From contig NC_058519.1 in the NCBI RefSeq assembly GCF_904849725.1, positions 179,541,703 to 179,605,702 of the forward strand: DNA of 64,000 nucleotides. Direction: 5' to 3'. Below are positions 47,311 to 58,394 of the stretch, piece by piece; the stretch's first letter is position 1, and every line of letters starts with the position of its first letter. A program made the translations under genes and the position numbers. The stretch comes from Hordeum vulgare subsp. vulgare. Taxonomy: Eukaryota > Streptophyta > Magnoliopsida > Poales > Poaceae. A model generated the notes under the pieces. It did not search any database, was not told where the DNA came from, and worked only from the letters and a program-made list of their open reading frames with translations.

Positions 47311-48440
47311 CTGTGGAGCAATTGATAGAAAAGAAAATAATCATGACGATATCCAAGACAATTATCATGTGTATAGGCATCATGTCCAAGATTAGTAGAT
47401 CGACTCCTGCGTGCATCTACTACCATTACTCCACATATCGAACGCTATCCAGCATGCATCTACTATATTAAGTTCATGGAAAAACGGAGTAATGGAATAA
47501 GAATGATGACATGATGTAGACAAGATCTATTCATGTAGGAATAGACCCATCTTTTTATCCTTAATAGCAACGATACATGCGTGCCTTGCTTCCCCTTCTG
47601 TCACTGGGAAAGGACACCACAAGATCGAACCCATCAGAAAGCACCTCTTCCCATTACAAGATAGATAGATCAAGTTCGCCAAACAAAACTCAAATTTAGG
47701 AGAAGAAATATGAGTCTAAAATAATCAAGAATGGATATTAAATCAAGGCAAATCCAATCATAATCTCATAGTTCATCGGATCCCAACAAACACACCGCAC
47801 AAAGTCATTACTTCAAATAGATGTCGGAGAGAGCATTGTATTGAGAAACAAAGAGAGAAGAAGCAATCTAGCTACTGCCTCCGAACCCGTAGGTCTGAAG
47901 TGGACTACTCACGCATCATTGGTGAGGCACCAATGAGGATGATGAACCCCTCCGTGATCGTGTTCCCCTCCGACGGAGTGCCGAAAAAGGGGTCTAGATT
48001 GGATCTCGTGGTTCTCGAACTTGGGTGGCTGGAACAATTTTTCATCCACTCCCCTAGGGATTATGGAATATCTAGGTATTTATAGAGCAAAGAAGTGGTG
48101 CGGGAGGCCTCCGAGGTGGGCAAAAACACCCCAGGGCGCGTTTGAGCTCCTGGGCACGCCCTGGTGGGTTGTGCTCCCCGAGGTACTTCTTTGGTCCATC
48201 CCGTGTCTTCTGGCCAAGAAAAATTCTCCAAAAAGTCTTGCTGCATTTGGACTCCGTTTGGTATTGATTTTCTACGAAGTAAAAAACAAGCAACAAACAA
48301 CAACTAGCACTGGGCACTATGTCAATAGGTTAGTCCCAAAAATGATTTAAAGTTGCTATAAAATGATTGTAAAACATCCAAGAATGATAATATAACAACA
48401 TGGAACAATAAAAAATTATAGATATGTTGGAGACGTATCA
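47311..48440 (-). mobile_element. LTR of WHAM-like element B, start segment
   Basis: Minus strand: it starts TGATACGTCTCCAACA at 48440 and is homologous to LTR A from 5593 onward. It has a CTCTATAAATACC promoter (about 48087-48075). Together with 43450-43913 it gives an LTR of about 1590 bp. Confidence 0.75.
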
Positions 48441-50909
48441 TCATCCCCAAGCTTAATTCCTGCTCGTCCTCGAGTAGGTAAATGATAAAAACAGAATTTT
48501 TGATGTGGAATGTTGCCTAACATGTTCATCACATATTCTTTTCTTCTATAGTATGGACATTTGGACTTTCATATGGTTCAAAGCAATAGTCTAGTTTTGA
48601 CATGAAGACTTTAATACTCAAGCATATCAAAAGGCGACCATGTCTTTCAAAATATCAATACTGAAGCAAGTTATCCCTAGCCCGTCATGCTGAGTCATTG
48701 ATCCATTCATGAAACACACTCGCATATTAGCTACAACCAATGCTCAACTACGATCATAGTGCCCCTTAGTTGGTGCTTTATAAGAGAAGATGGAGACTCA
48801 AATAAAAATAAAAACTGCATAAAGTAAATAGAAAGGCCCTTCGCAGAGGGAAGTAGGGATTTGTAGAGGTGCCAGAGCTCAAAGCAAAAATTTAGAGATA
48901 TTTTTTTTGGGAGGTATACTTTTCCCGTCAACGAGAACGACTAAGAGTTCCCAATAATTTCCATGATAGATACATCATAGGCGGTTACCAAACACAAAAT
49001 AAAATTTTTTTTCCTTTTCCACCATTCTTTCACAATCCATGGCTAGTCGTATCCATGGGTGCCTTCCATACCAACACTTTCCAAGGAATTTATTATTGAC
49101 AACATCAAATAAATTTCATTTCATTTCGGGACTAGGTATCCCTAACATCGTTGTACTCACGTGCAATGACAAGTGAATAAACACTCATCTTGAGAATAAC
49201 ATATCTAGCATAAAAAATATAGGCCACCCCTCACCGCCTCATGAGAGGTACAGGCACACAAAAAAGGAGTTTACTTTGAATTTTAGAGATGGCACATACA
49301 AATTTGCTTAGAACAGCAAGGAGATACCGCATATAGGTAGGTATGGTCGACTCATATGGCAAAACTTAGTTTAAGGAGTTTGTATGCACAAGTAGTATTT
49401 CTACTTAGTACAAGTGGAGGCTAGCGAAAAGATTGAGAAGCAACCAACCACGAAACGAAAAATCACATAAGCAAGCATTGAGCATAACTAACACCAAATA
49501 ATGCACCATAAGTAGGATGTCATTTCATTGCGTAACTATTGACTTTCGTGCTTGCATAGGGAATCACAAACCTTAACACCAATATTTATACTAAAGCATA
49601 ATTACTCATCAAGATGACTCACATATCACTATCATCATATCTCAAAACTATTACAAAGAATCAAGTTTAATTTGTCCAATAATCTTCATGAAAGTTTTTA
49701 TTATATCGCTCTTGAATATCTATCACTTTGGGACTGGTTTTATCTGTTCAAATTGCTTTTGACAAGCTCAAACAAATTTAAGTGAAGAACATGAGCATAA
49801 AATAATCATGTCCCAAAATAGTCTAAGTGAAGCATGAGAGAAGTTCTTCAGAATTACTAACTCTCAAATAAATCTAAGTGAAGGATGATAGCATTTCTTC
49901 AAACATATTAAAGCACACCATGCTCAAAAAGATATAAGTGAAGCACTAGAGCAATTCCATAGCTCTAATTTTTTTAAGTGAAGCATAAAGAGCAATCATG
50001 TGAACACACATAAATACAAAGTACGAGTGTTGGGTTGTCTCCCAACAAGCGTTTTTCTTTTATGCCTTTTAGTTAGGCATGACGATTTCAATGATGCTCA
50101 CATAAAAAGTAATAATTGAAACATGCAAAAGAGCATCATGAATCACATGACAAGCACATTTAAGTTTAATCCACTTCCTATGCATTGGGATTTTGCAAGA
50201 AAACAATTTATTGTAGCAAGACTAAACTTGCATAGGAAGGCAGAACAAGCATGACTTCGAAACTTTGAACACATAGGGATGAAACTTGATATTATTGCAA
50301 TACCTACAAGCATATGTTCCTCCCTCGTAATAATTTTTAGTATCATCATGAAGGAATTCAACTATATAACTATCACATAAAACATTATTTTCATGCTACA
50401 TAAGCATAGAATTTTCATTACTGCCCACACAAGCAAACTTCTTATCATTCATAATAGTGGTGGGAGAAAACTCAACAAAATAACTATCATGTGATACTTG
50501 ATTGTCATAATCCAACTGAACATAAAAATCACGATGACAAATTTCACAGTTATTATTACACTTTATACCATACATTTCATCAAAATAAGCATCATAGATA
50601 GCAAGTTTGTTATCATCATCAATTGAAACCTCTTACAAAATAGCGGACTCATCACTAAATATAGTGATGACCTCTTCAAATACACTTTTATCATGATGAA
50701 AAGATTCAACACCCTCCAAAATAGTGGGATCATTAGTACCTAGAGTTGACATTCTTCCAAACCCACTTTCATCAATATAATCATCATAAATAGGAGGCAT
50801 CCTATCATCATAATAAATTTGCTCATCAACACTTGGGGGACTAAAAATATCATCTTCATCAAACATAGAATCACCAAGCTTGTGGCTTTGCATATCATTA
50901 GCATCATGG
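48441..50909 (-). mobile_element. Interior of B, probably merged with the interior of S
   Basis: Near 48441 it has a polypurine tract (AAGCTTGGGGATGA on the minus strand) and the tail region of element A in reverse. A four-copy AAGTGAAG(C/G)AT repeat at 49780-49990 mirrors 4036-4215. Farther right is a coding remnant (50893-50633). The interior then runs, across the copia solo LTR, into the primer site and Sabrina-type LTR at 62952. So one interior connects two different LTR types. No pol is present. Confidence 0.6.
50633..50893 (-). pseudogene. Acidic coding remnant of a Sabrina/WHAM-like element
   Basis: A minus-strand frame of 86 codons, very rich in Asp, Glu and Tyr, with an internal DDIFSPPSVDEQIYYDD motif and a partly repeated second module. 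From recall, this DDIFSPPS-type segment is common in the interiors of Sabrina-like elements in Triticeae. It is not gag, protease, RT or integrase. The frame is open from upstream and has a stop at 50633-50635. Function unknown. Confidence 0.45.
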
Positions 50910-52562
50910 TGTTGGAATTATGCCCTAGAGGCAATGATAAATAAGTTATTATTAAAATTCATGTGTCAAGATAATCGTTTATTATCCATGCTATAATTGT
51001 ATTGAATGAAGACTTAGATACATGTCTGGAGACATAGACAAAACACCGTCCCTAGCAAACCTCTAGTTGGCTAGCCAGTTGATCAAGGATAGTCAGGGTC
51101 TTCTGGCTATGAGCAAGGTGTTGTTGCTTGATAACTGGATCACATCATTGTGAGAAACATGTGATGGACTAGACCCAAATTAATAGACATAGCATGTTGA
51201 TCGTGTCATTTTGTTGCTACTGTTTTCTGCGTGTCAAGTATTTATTCCTATGACCATGAGATCATATAACTCACTGACACCGGAGGAATGCTTTGTGTGT
51301 ATCAAACGTCACAACGTAACTGGGTGGCTATAAAGATGCTCCACAGGTATCTCCGAAGGTGTCCGTTGAGTTAGTATGGATCAAGACTGGGATTTGTCAC
51401 TCCATGTGACGGAGAGGTATCTCGGGGCCCACTCAGTAATACAACATCACACACAAGCCTTGCAAGCAATGTGACTTAGTGTAAGTTGCGGGATCTTGTA
51501 TTACGGAACGAGTAAAGAGACTTGCCGATAAACGAGATTGAAATAGGTATGCGGATACTGACGATCGAATCTCGGGCAAGTAACATACCGAAGGACAAAG
51601 GGAATGACATACAGAATTATATGAATCCTTGCCACTGAGGTTCAAACGATAAGATCATCATAGAATATGTAGGATCCAATATGGGCATCCAGGTCCCGTT
51701 ATTGGATATCGACCGAGGAGTCACTCGGGTCATGTGTACACAGTTCTCGAACCCGCAGGGTCTGCACACTTAAGGTTCGACGTTGTTTTGTAACATGCCA
51801 AATTTTGGAATGTTAAAAAAATTATTAGATTGTTTGTTTGTTTGCTTGAGTGATTGAAACTTGTGTGAAATTTGAAACTTTTCAAAAACTTTTGAATGAG
51901 AGGGAATAAAATGACTTTCCCCTTCTCCGGTGAATTCAAATTCAATCATTTAAAAGCAATGAGAGAAGATGACATGACTTCTTCAACTATAAAGAATTTG
52001 AATGGAGCTGGCATTTGAATTTCTTTCGATTTTAATTTGCAAAGTCTATTTCCCCTCCACTCAAGAAATGCGGGGGAATAATATTCTGTCAAACATAAAA
52101 GAGAGGAGGAACATAACCCTCCAAAGCCAGGGGCATTTGTTGAAGTATTTTGAGCCAAGGAAACAAAATTTAATTTGAGAAAAATAATTGCAAAAAGAAA
52201 TAATGCTTTTAGGGATTTTTTGCAAAAACATTTTTTTAAGTTTTTATTTTGGCCGTGGAAAAATGCCCATCATGTAGATTTTATTTTTCTGATAATTTTA
52301 GTATATAGAAACTCTATATTCCGGATTTATTTAGTTTCCCTTTTAATTGTTTACTTTCCGGTTTTAAAAAATAGGAAAGGAATCACTTTTATTTGGAAAC
52401 TCTTGCTGGCCCATTAAGAATTTTCCTATTTTGGCCCAACAGAGGATCTTCTTCCTCCTATGTCTCTTCCTCACATACACAGGACCTTCCATGGCAGGAG
52501 CCAACAAATCCCCACATCCAGGATTCGCGAAGTTCCTTCCCTCCTAGCCTCTCCCGTCGCCC

Positions 52563-52570
52563 CTATAAGA
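52563..52570 (+). promoter_or_regulatory. TATA box of C 5' LTR
   Basis: CTATAAGA, conserved at the matching place in the 3' LTR (near 59169). Confidence 0.5.
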
Positions 52571-52573
52571 AGG

Positions 52574-52597
52574 CCCCACCCCACCCCACCCCACCCC
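52574..52597. repeat. (CCCCA)n repeat at a deletion point
   Basis: About five CCCCA units where the 3' LTR instead has about 185 bp of pyrimidine-rich sequence (about 59182-59370) ending in a shorter CCCCAC run. Confidence 0.75.
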
Positions 52598-55208
52598 GTC
52601 GCCCTGCAGGCCACCGCAGGCTCCCTGGAAGCAGGAGCAGCGCCAGGAGCCAGGGACTCCCTCCCCCCGCCTAGGGACTCTCTCGCCCCTCCCAGGAGCA
52701 CCCTCCCCTCCTCCACCGGCCCCTTCCCCGCGGGAGATCTTCCCTCACCGGAGTGCCCTCTCCCCCTCGCCGGCGCAGCTCCCGATCACCGGAGCAGCCT
52801 CTGCTGCGTTCATCCACGGGAGGTAACTCCTCCTTCTTTCCTTTTTCTTTTACTTGTTTTGTTTTTTTTGTATTGTGTAGTTTTACCGTTAGATCTAGAT
52901 CCAACCGTGTATATTAAAAGCAGTTACCCCTTCGGTCTTTTAGATAAAACCGATCGGTTTTTCTTTCACTTAAGTTTAGCCGAAGCGAATTAGTTAAATA
53001 GGGCCGTTTGTTAGTTATCCCCGCAGCACTCACCCCCCTTAGCCAATCAGAAGATGCCACGTGGACCCCTGTCCACAAATCAATTTTTTTTCCTTTTTCT
53101 GTTTTAATTCCAAAACAGAGAGAGTTTTAATTTTCTTTTGATCATAACTTTTGATACATAAGTCCAATGGAGTTGATTCTTTTTCCGGTAGATCACAATG
53201 TTTCTGTAGTTTTTAAAAACATATAATTTATCTATGTTTGAAATTTTCAAATTTGAATTAGATCAGATTTAGTTTAAACCTTGTTTTGCTTATTCCAGGA
53301 GTTTAAAAACAGATTTTAATTTGACTCTTTTTGCTACTGATCACTAGTGATCTTATTTACCAGTGGTAGAAATTTCAGATTTGTTTGAGTATTTAGCTCA
53401 TGGTTTCTTGTGAAACAATTTCTGTTTCACCTCTTTTAGGATTGTGACTAATTTACTTTCTTTAATTGCTTTTAAATTATTTTCTTTTATATTTCAGAAA
53501 GATTATTGTTTTGTTTATGTTAGTGAACAGTAGTTTTGCAACAAGTTTTGATTTTATTTTTATTTGTTATCATGAAATCAATTCTAGTTCCTTAGTAACT
53601 TGCAATTGGTGACACCACTGTTTCAAAACCCGTTTGGAAATACTTTGAAAAAGTTTTGTGAAAAAAATAATTTATTCTATCTTAGTTAATTTTATATCTT
53701 AGTTCCCTATTTTTATTTTCCGTTGGACGAAAACTATTAGTGTTTGATTTAGTAGAAGACTCCCTAGTCTTATTTGAAGTTTCCTTCGGATTCCTATTCG
53801 CTCTATCTTTTGTTTTGATTGCTAGAATGATTGCTAGTATGAGTGCTTATGTGAATGATATGTTTGTTATATAGATTTCATCGGAGAGTGACGAGTAGTC
53901 TATCAAGTTATTTTCTCGAGAAATTCTTCTTCGTCAACATCACCAGGCAAGTCACTTTGATCATACTATCACCTATGTTTTATGCATCGTAGTTCTACCA
54001 TCCTATGCCCAAATTGCATGCTGCTTAGGTACTTGGAAATTTTAGTATAGATTGTAGTATCATGTGGTAGGCACACAACAACCCCGATACTTGGCCCCGG
54101 GACGAAAAATTTCATATTGCTATGCTTGAGTAGACGGGATTTCGGTTGAGTGCATAACACGAGTGATGCAAGGTTGATTAAATAATCAAGACCGGTTAAG
54201 ACAAGATTTTCAAGACCTCGGACGCAATGCAACTCTGGGTGAAGGACGGTTGATCGGCTCCCTGGAGAACCCAGTGGATGACCCGGGATGCTGGAGAGGC
54301 CATGACATCCTGCGGAAAGCTTCACCCAGGCTCAAAGAGACGGACGGATATTTTCAAGACCCAAGGCTTACCTGCACAGCCACAAGTCATTATGGGCTCT
54401 AGCTTGGTTGGACAACGCGGCGACTCTGGACAGGCGGTGCTAGCAGATGTAGACGAACGGTAGGAATGGATGGGCACCGACAGGGATTCAGAGGGACCCG
54501 TTGAAAGACCATGTTTTGATCATCCGGTCTTCAAACACCCTGAAGTGCGAGGACATACTCGGAGGCGATCAAATCTTGTGGGGAACGTGTGCAAAACTCT
54601 GCAGAGTACTCAAACCTAATCGATTAGCCGTGTCCACGGTCATGGACAACTTGAGCCAAAGGAACTGAAGTTATCTGAAATTCTCAACACAAATAATAAT
54701 ATTGATGTGGGTAATATTGATAACTTGGGTATGAGAACTGATTGGCGGAACCATCTCATTAACAACCAACAACATAGTAATATTTTGCTTTTAGCCCCTC
54801 TTGTTGTAGGAGAAAATTTGCTTTACGCTAAAACTTACAACACCACCTGCCATATATGCATATAGTATAGATGATTACTTTTCACCCCTCTCTTATGTGA
54901 CTTGCCGGCATATTCAATATGCTGACCTACACGGCTGCAACGTCTTATGTTGCAGATATTTTTCTTCGACGAGTAAGAGTACGATTCAGGGTTACGGTCT
55001 ACACTCAACTTGCCGTTGGTGTTTATTGGGACTCCACTCCCTTGACCGCTTCCGCTGAAATATTTAAGGTATATATCAGTTTTATGCTATTTACATGTGA
55101 TTGCACTTTGATATATACATTGATGTACTGTGTGTGCCAGCATACTGATCCATGGATGGCACAAAAACACAGAGGCTTGACTCGTTTTGAGTCGGGTCGC
55201 TACAGAAA

Positions 55209-55220
55209 TGGTATCAGAGC
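55209..55220 (+). other. Primer binding site of C (tRNA-iMet)
   Basis: TGGTATCAGAGC four bases after the 5' LTR, intact. Confidence 0.9.
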
Positions 55221-55695
55221 ACATGTTGACTGTAGGACGTGAACCTAGAAACTAGAAATCTCTTAGGAAAGGATCTCTCTAAAATTTTATTTCCAAGAAC
55301 ATTCTTTACCTCTCATCTCTTCTGACTTCATCAAATGTTCTCTCTCACCTCCAATAGTTAGACAATATCCTTACCCCTTCGACCTCATGAAGAATCAACG
55401 GAGTTCTACTTCAAAGTAAAGAGGATTTCACCACACATTTGAAGAATTGAAGCTTCACCAACTGAAGACTCTCAAGACCCGAAGAACTCGAAGACCCCGA
55501 AGCGTTCGAATATTTATATGACCATTAGACGTCCAAACCCCTGTTATATACCCACGTTAGATACGATGATTTGTGAGCCGTCATTGGTGTGTGTTTTCCG
55601 ACGGCCACAAATAAAACCTATTCTCAAAAATATTGTTTGTATTGTGTGTATCTCCCTCTCTTACCCGTCTCATCCCAAAACCTCAACCGTACCAG

Positions 55696-56673
55696 ATGGA
55701 GTATGAAGTTGGACTTGTAGTCTCTGGACCAATGACCCAGCTGGAAGCTGAGATATGGACTCGGAACATGGAGAACCACTTCGGGAGCAACTTGATCTCA
55801 AGGAAGTATGAAGTGGAACACACTCTTCAGTACTTTACCCAAAGTGCTGCTATCTGGTGAAAAATGCACCATGCCATACAAGGATTTAGTGGACCAGAAA
55901 CTTGGGACGAATTCAAGAACACTCTGTTAAGATCCCGACTTATTCAGAAGTGCTATGAAAATCCGAAGGAGAAGACTTGTGCATGCAAGATCTGTGGAGA
56001 AATAGGACACACCCAGGAAGAACACAAGGATGGATGCACTCATTGTGAAGAAAATCACCCAGATGAGGAGTGCCCAAGTAGTCAGGTGACTCGTTTCCTT
56101 TGTGAAGGTACCACCCACTACCCAGCTCAGTGTCACATTTACCCCAAGGTGCAACAAGTTGTCAAGCAGCAGAAAGATGCAGTGAAGGAAACCCTCAAGA
56201 AGAAGATTCTAGAAGGACCGGTGATGAACGAAAATATTGAAGACCCTGATGGACAAGGTCTGACCAGATTTTTCTCCAATGCATCCTACTCATGTGGAGA
56301 AGAAGGACATTATTCACAGGATTGCACGAAGAGAAGCCAAGAGTATCTGGGAAACTTCCCGACGGAAGAAGTGGAGTTTGATCCACTTGAAATAGAAGAA
56401 CTGGCCAAAATGAAGGAGTCCAGAAAGAAGAAAAAGTACCCTCGGAAGAGCCAAATCTCTGCAGATATAGACCTGAGTCATGTCAGATGTTACAAGTGTA
56501 TGGAATTTGGCCGCCACAAATACATGTGCTCGGGAAGGAAGCCGGAAATCCAAGGAACAAAAGCAAAAGCTAAGAAGCCTCGAGACTTGTCAGAACTCAT
56601 TTGCTTTCGTTGCAAGGAAGCAGGACATTTTGCTAGCGATTGTCCACAAAGGAAGAAAGCTAGAATGGAGTAG
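55696..56673 (+). pseudogene. gag-like protein of C with multiple zinc knuckles (one stop)
   Basis: The ATG at 55696 opens a frame of 326 codons to the stop at 56671-56673, broken only by a TGA at 55858-55860. The first part has a short gag-like core (WTRNMENHF, FTQSAAIW, then WDEFKNTLL after the stop). Up to six CCHC-like knuckles follow. The last (CFRCKEAGHFASDC) is perfect. Others are CKICGEIGH, CTHCEENH, FLCEGTTH, SCGEEGH (first Cys lost) and CYKCMEFGRH with altered spacing. Lys-rich linkers separate them. It would bind element RNA. Most plant gypsy gags have one or two knuckles, so the number is unusual. No protease follows. Confidence 0.75.
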
Positions 56674-57026
56674 TTAAGTTTTGACCAGGGCAATAAGTGT
56701 AATCCGAAGCACTCTTGTTTTTTTCATGAGATCATGGAGTGAAATTTTTGTAACAGAAGTCCCTGAGATTGTAATAACATCATGAATAAATGGAATTTAT
56801 TGTCTCATGATTGCCTATGTTGAAAATGTATGTGTTGTTTCTCTACGAGCAAAGATCTCTGAACATTATAAGGATATGAGAAAATGTGGTCTATGCAGGC
56901 AAGAGTATAATTCATATAAGTGTGGTAGTTATCGGTAAACCCACAGGATCCATTGAGTAGGAGTGTACCATGATTACCAAGGAGACATATACATTCCTCT
57001 GAGTACCTATCTACTGACACCTGCAG

Positions 57027-57482
57027 ATGACAACTCTCTACGAGTCATTCCTCAAGGGCCCAGAAATGATCATGACCCTGACCAGTGATCATGACTACCC
57101 GAAAATCCTGAAGGACATGATGAAGCACATTCATCTTGAAGGAGATGCAGTCTACAAAGGCTACCCATTCATGGAAAGTGGAGTAGAACTTTAGTACGTG
57201 GAAGTACACCTCCACCATGTGAAAGGAGTTTGTCCAAAGACTATGGGGCAATACTTTTTCATTTCACGTGTACCACGAGCAACCTTCTTTGATGCTGTTC
57301 GTGAAGCTGCCATGGAAGCCATACGTCAGATTGGAGAAATACTTGAAGCAAGACTCCGTCATACCCAGGAATACCTGAGTGAAGTGCATGCGGAGATGAT
57401 GGAGATGAAGCTAATGACCACCATGATGAAGCGAAAGATGGATGATTTCAAGGAGCACCTCGGAAAGTTCGAGTGGAACTAA
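57027..57482 (+). pseudogene. orf0-like frame of C (one stop)
   Basis: ATG at 57027, 151 codons to the stop at 57480-57482, with one in-frame TAG at 57192-57194. After a short N-terminal part it has a beta stretch (YVEVHLHH), an Ala-rich helix (FFDAVREAAMEAIRQI) and a long charged, Met-rich coiled-coil-like end. The order resembles the frames in E and T, although here it lies after gag, not before it. Similarity is by pattern only and weaker than between E and T. Function unknown. Confidence 0.5.
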
Positions 57483-58394
57483 GTACCTCCAAGAGAGGCA
57501 GATGAATAAAGTTGGCAGAAATGCTCGACCATACCGAACAATGTGGATGGCAGCATCTGTAATAGAGTACTTTTGAATTGGAGTTTTTGAGGATAAATTA
57601 AGGATGTAATAAAGGATTGATTATGAAATGAATATGATTTATGGAAGAAGCTATGATAGATCAGCAAAACGTTTTCTTAGGAGCATACGAAAACCTGAGA
57701 GTTGTGAAGATGCGATAGATGTTTTGTTCAGCTTGCAGAACCAATGGATTATCCGCTTGTGAGGATGCCCAAGTGTTAGAATGCGAGATTCGCTAAACCT
57801 TATACAGAGAAATGATTTGGGTGCGGAATGGATTGATCACCATGACGACTTACTCTTATCATTTATCTTGCTATTCGGGATGGTAAATCTGAGAGACTTA
57901 CCCATATAGAGAGACGACGTTCTTTGAAGCTTTTGTTTAAGCCTTAGAACGGTATTATGAACGCCCCATGTAAATGGCATCTGTTGTCACGCGTAGGAAA
58001 TTTTACGGTGAGAATGAAACCAAGACCCTTCTCTCTGCAGGATAACCACAAATGGTAGACCACCATGAGAATCATCGATAGGTTAGTTAGAATTGACCAC
58101 GAGACTGTCAGTTAAAAAGACCCAGTAACGGAAGAAGCTTATATCAACGGAAGATCCCTCGTTTTTGATGGAGACGTTATAAATATAATGGAAGATATGA
58201 AGACTGTGAGGAGTCAGATGCCAAAATCGCAGAGGATCATTAAAACATCTTAAGGGACCAGTAGCACTCATTTTAAGTGTGGTAGCATCCCACTTTGCCG
58301 GAAGTTGGATTTGTAAGAAGACCCCCAAACCCTAACCTTTCTTTCTAGCCTCTTCGAATCTCGAGGACGAGATTCATTTTAAGTGTGGTAGGTT
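57483..58394 (+). mobile_element. Non-coding 3' interior of C with palindrome and polypurine tract
   Basis: No readable frame. At its end is a perfect palindrome (arms GAATCTCG and CGAGATTC, 58356-58375) and then the tract AAGTGTGGTAGG (58381-58392) before the LTR. An AAGTGTGGTAG copy also lies near 58274. This is the same layout as the coding end of pol in T, which suggests that pol was deleted while its last codons and the priming tract were kept. Confidence 0.65.

Larger units (their letters stand above)
51789..55204 (+). mobile_element. 5' LTR of C
   Basis: TGTAACATGCCAAATTTTGG to GGGTCGCTACA, 3416 bp. It is shorter than the 3' LTR because about 185 bp are missing at the (CCCCA)n site near 52574. 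A CTATAAGA promoter lies at 52563-52570. The proline-rich open frames at 52393-52993 are in GC-rich leader sequence and differ between the two LTRs. Confidence 0.9.

Noticed and set aside
52393..52993. Proline-rich frames, with relatives at 58999-59787
   Set aside because: They lie in the LTR leader of C, differ by a 185-bp block between the LTRs, and read as low-complexity sequence.
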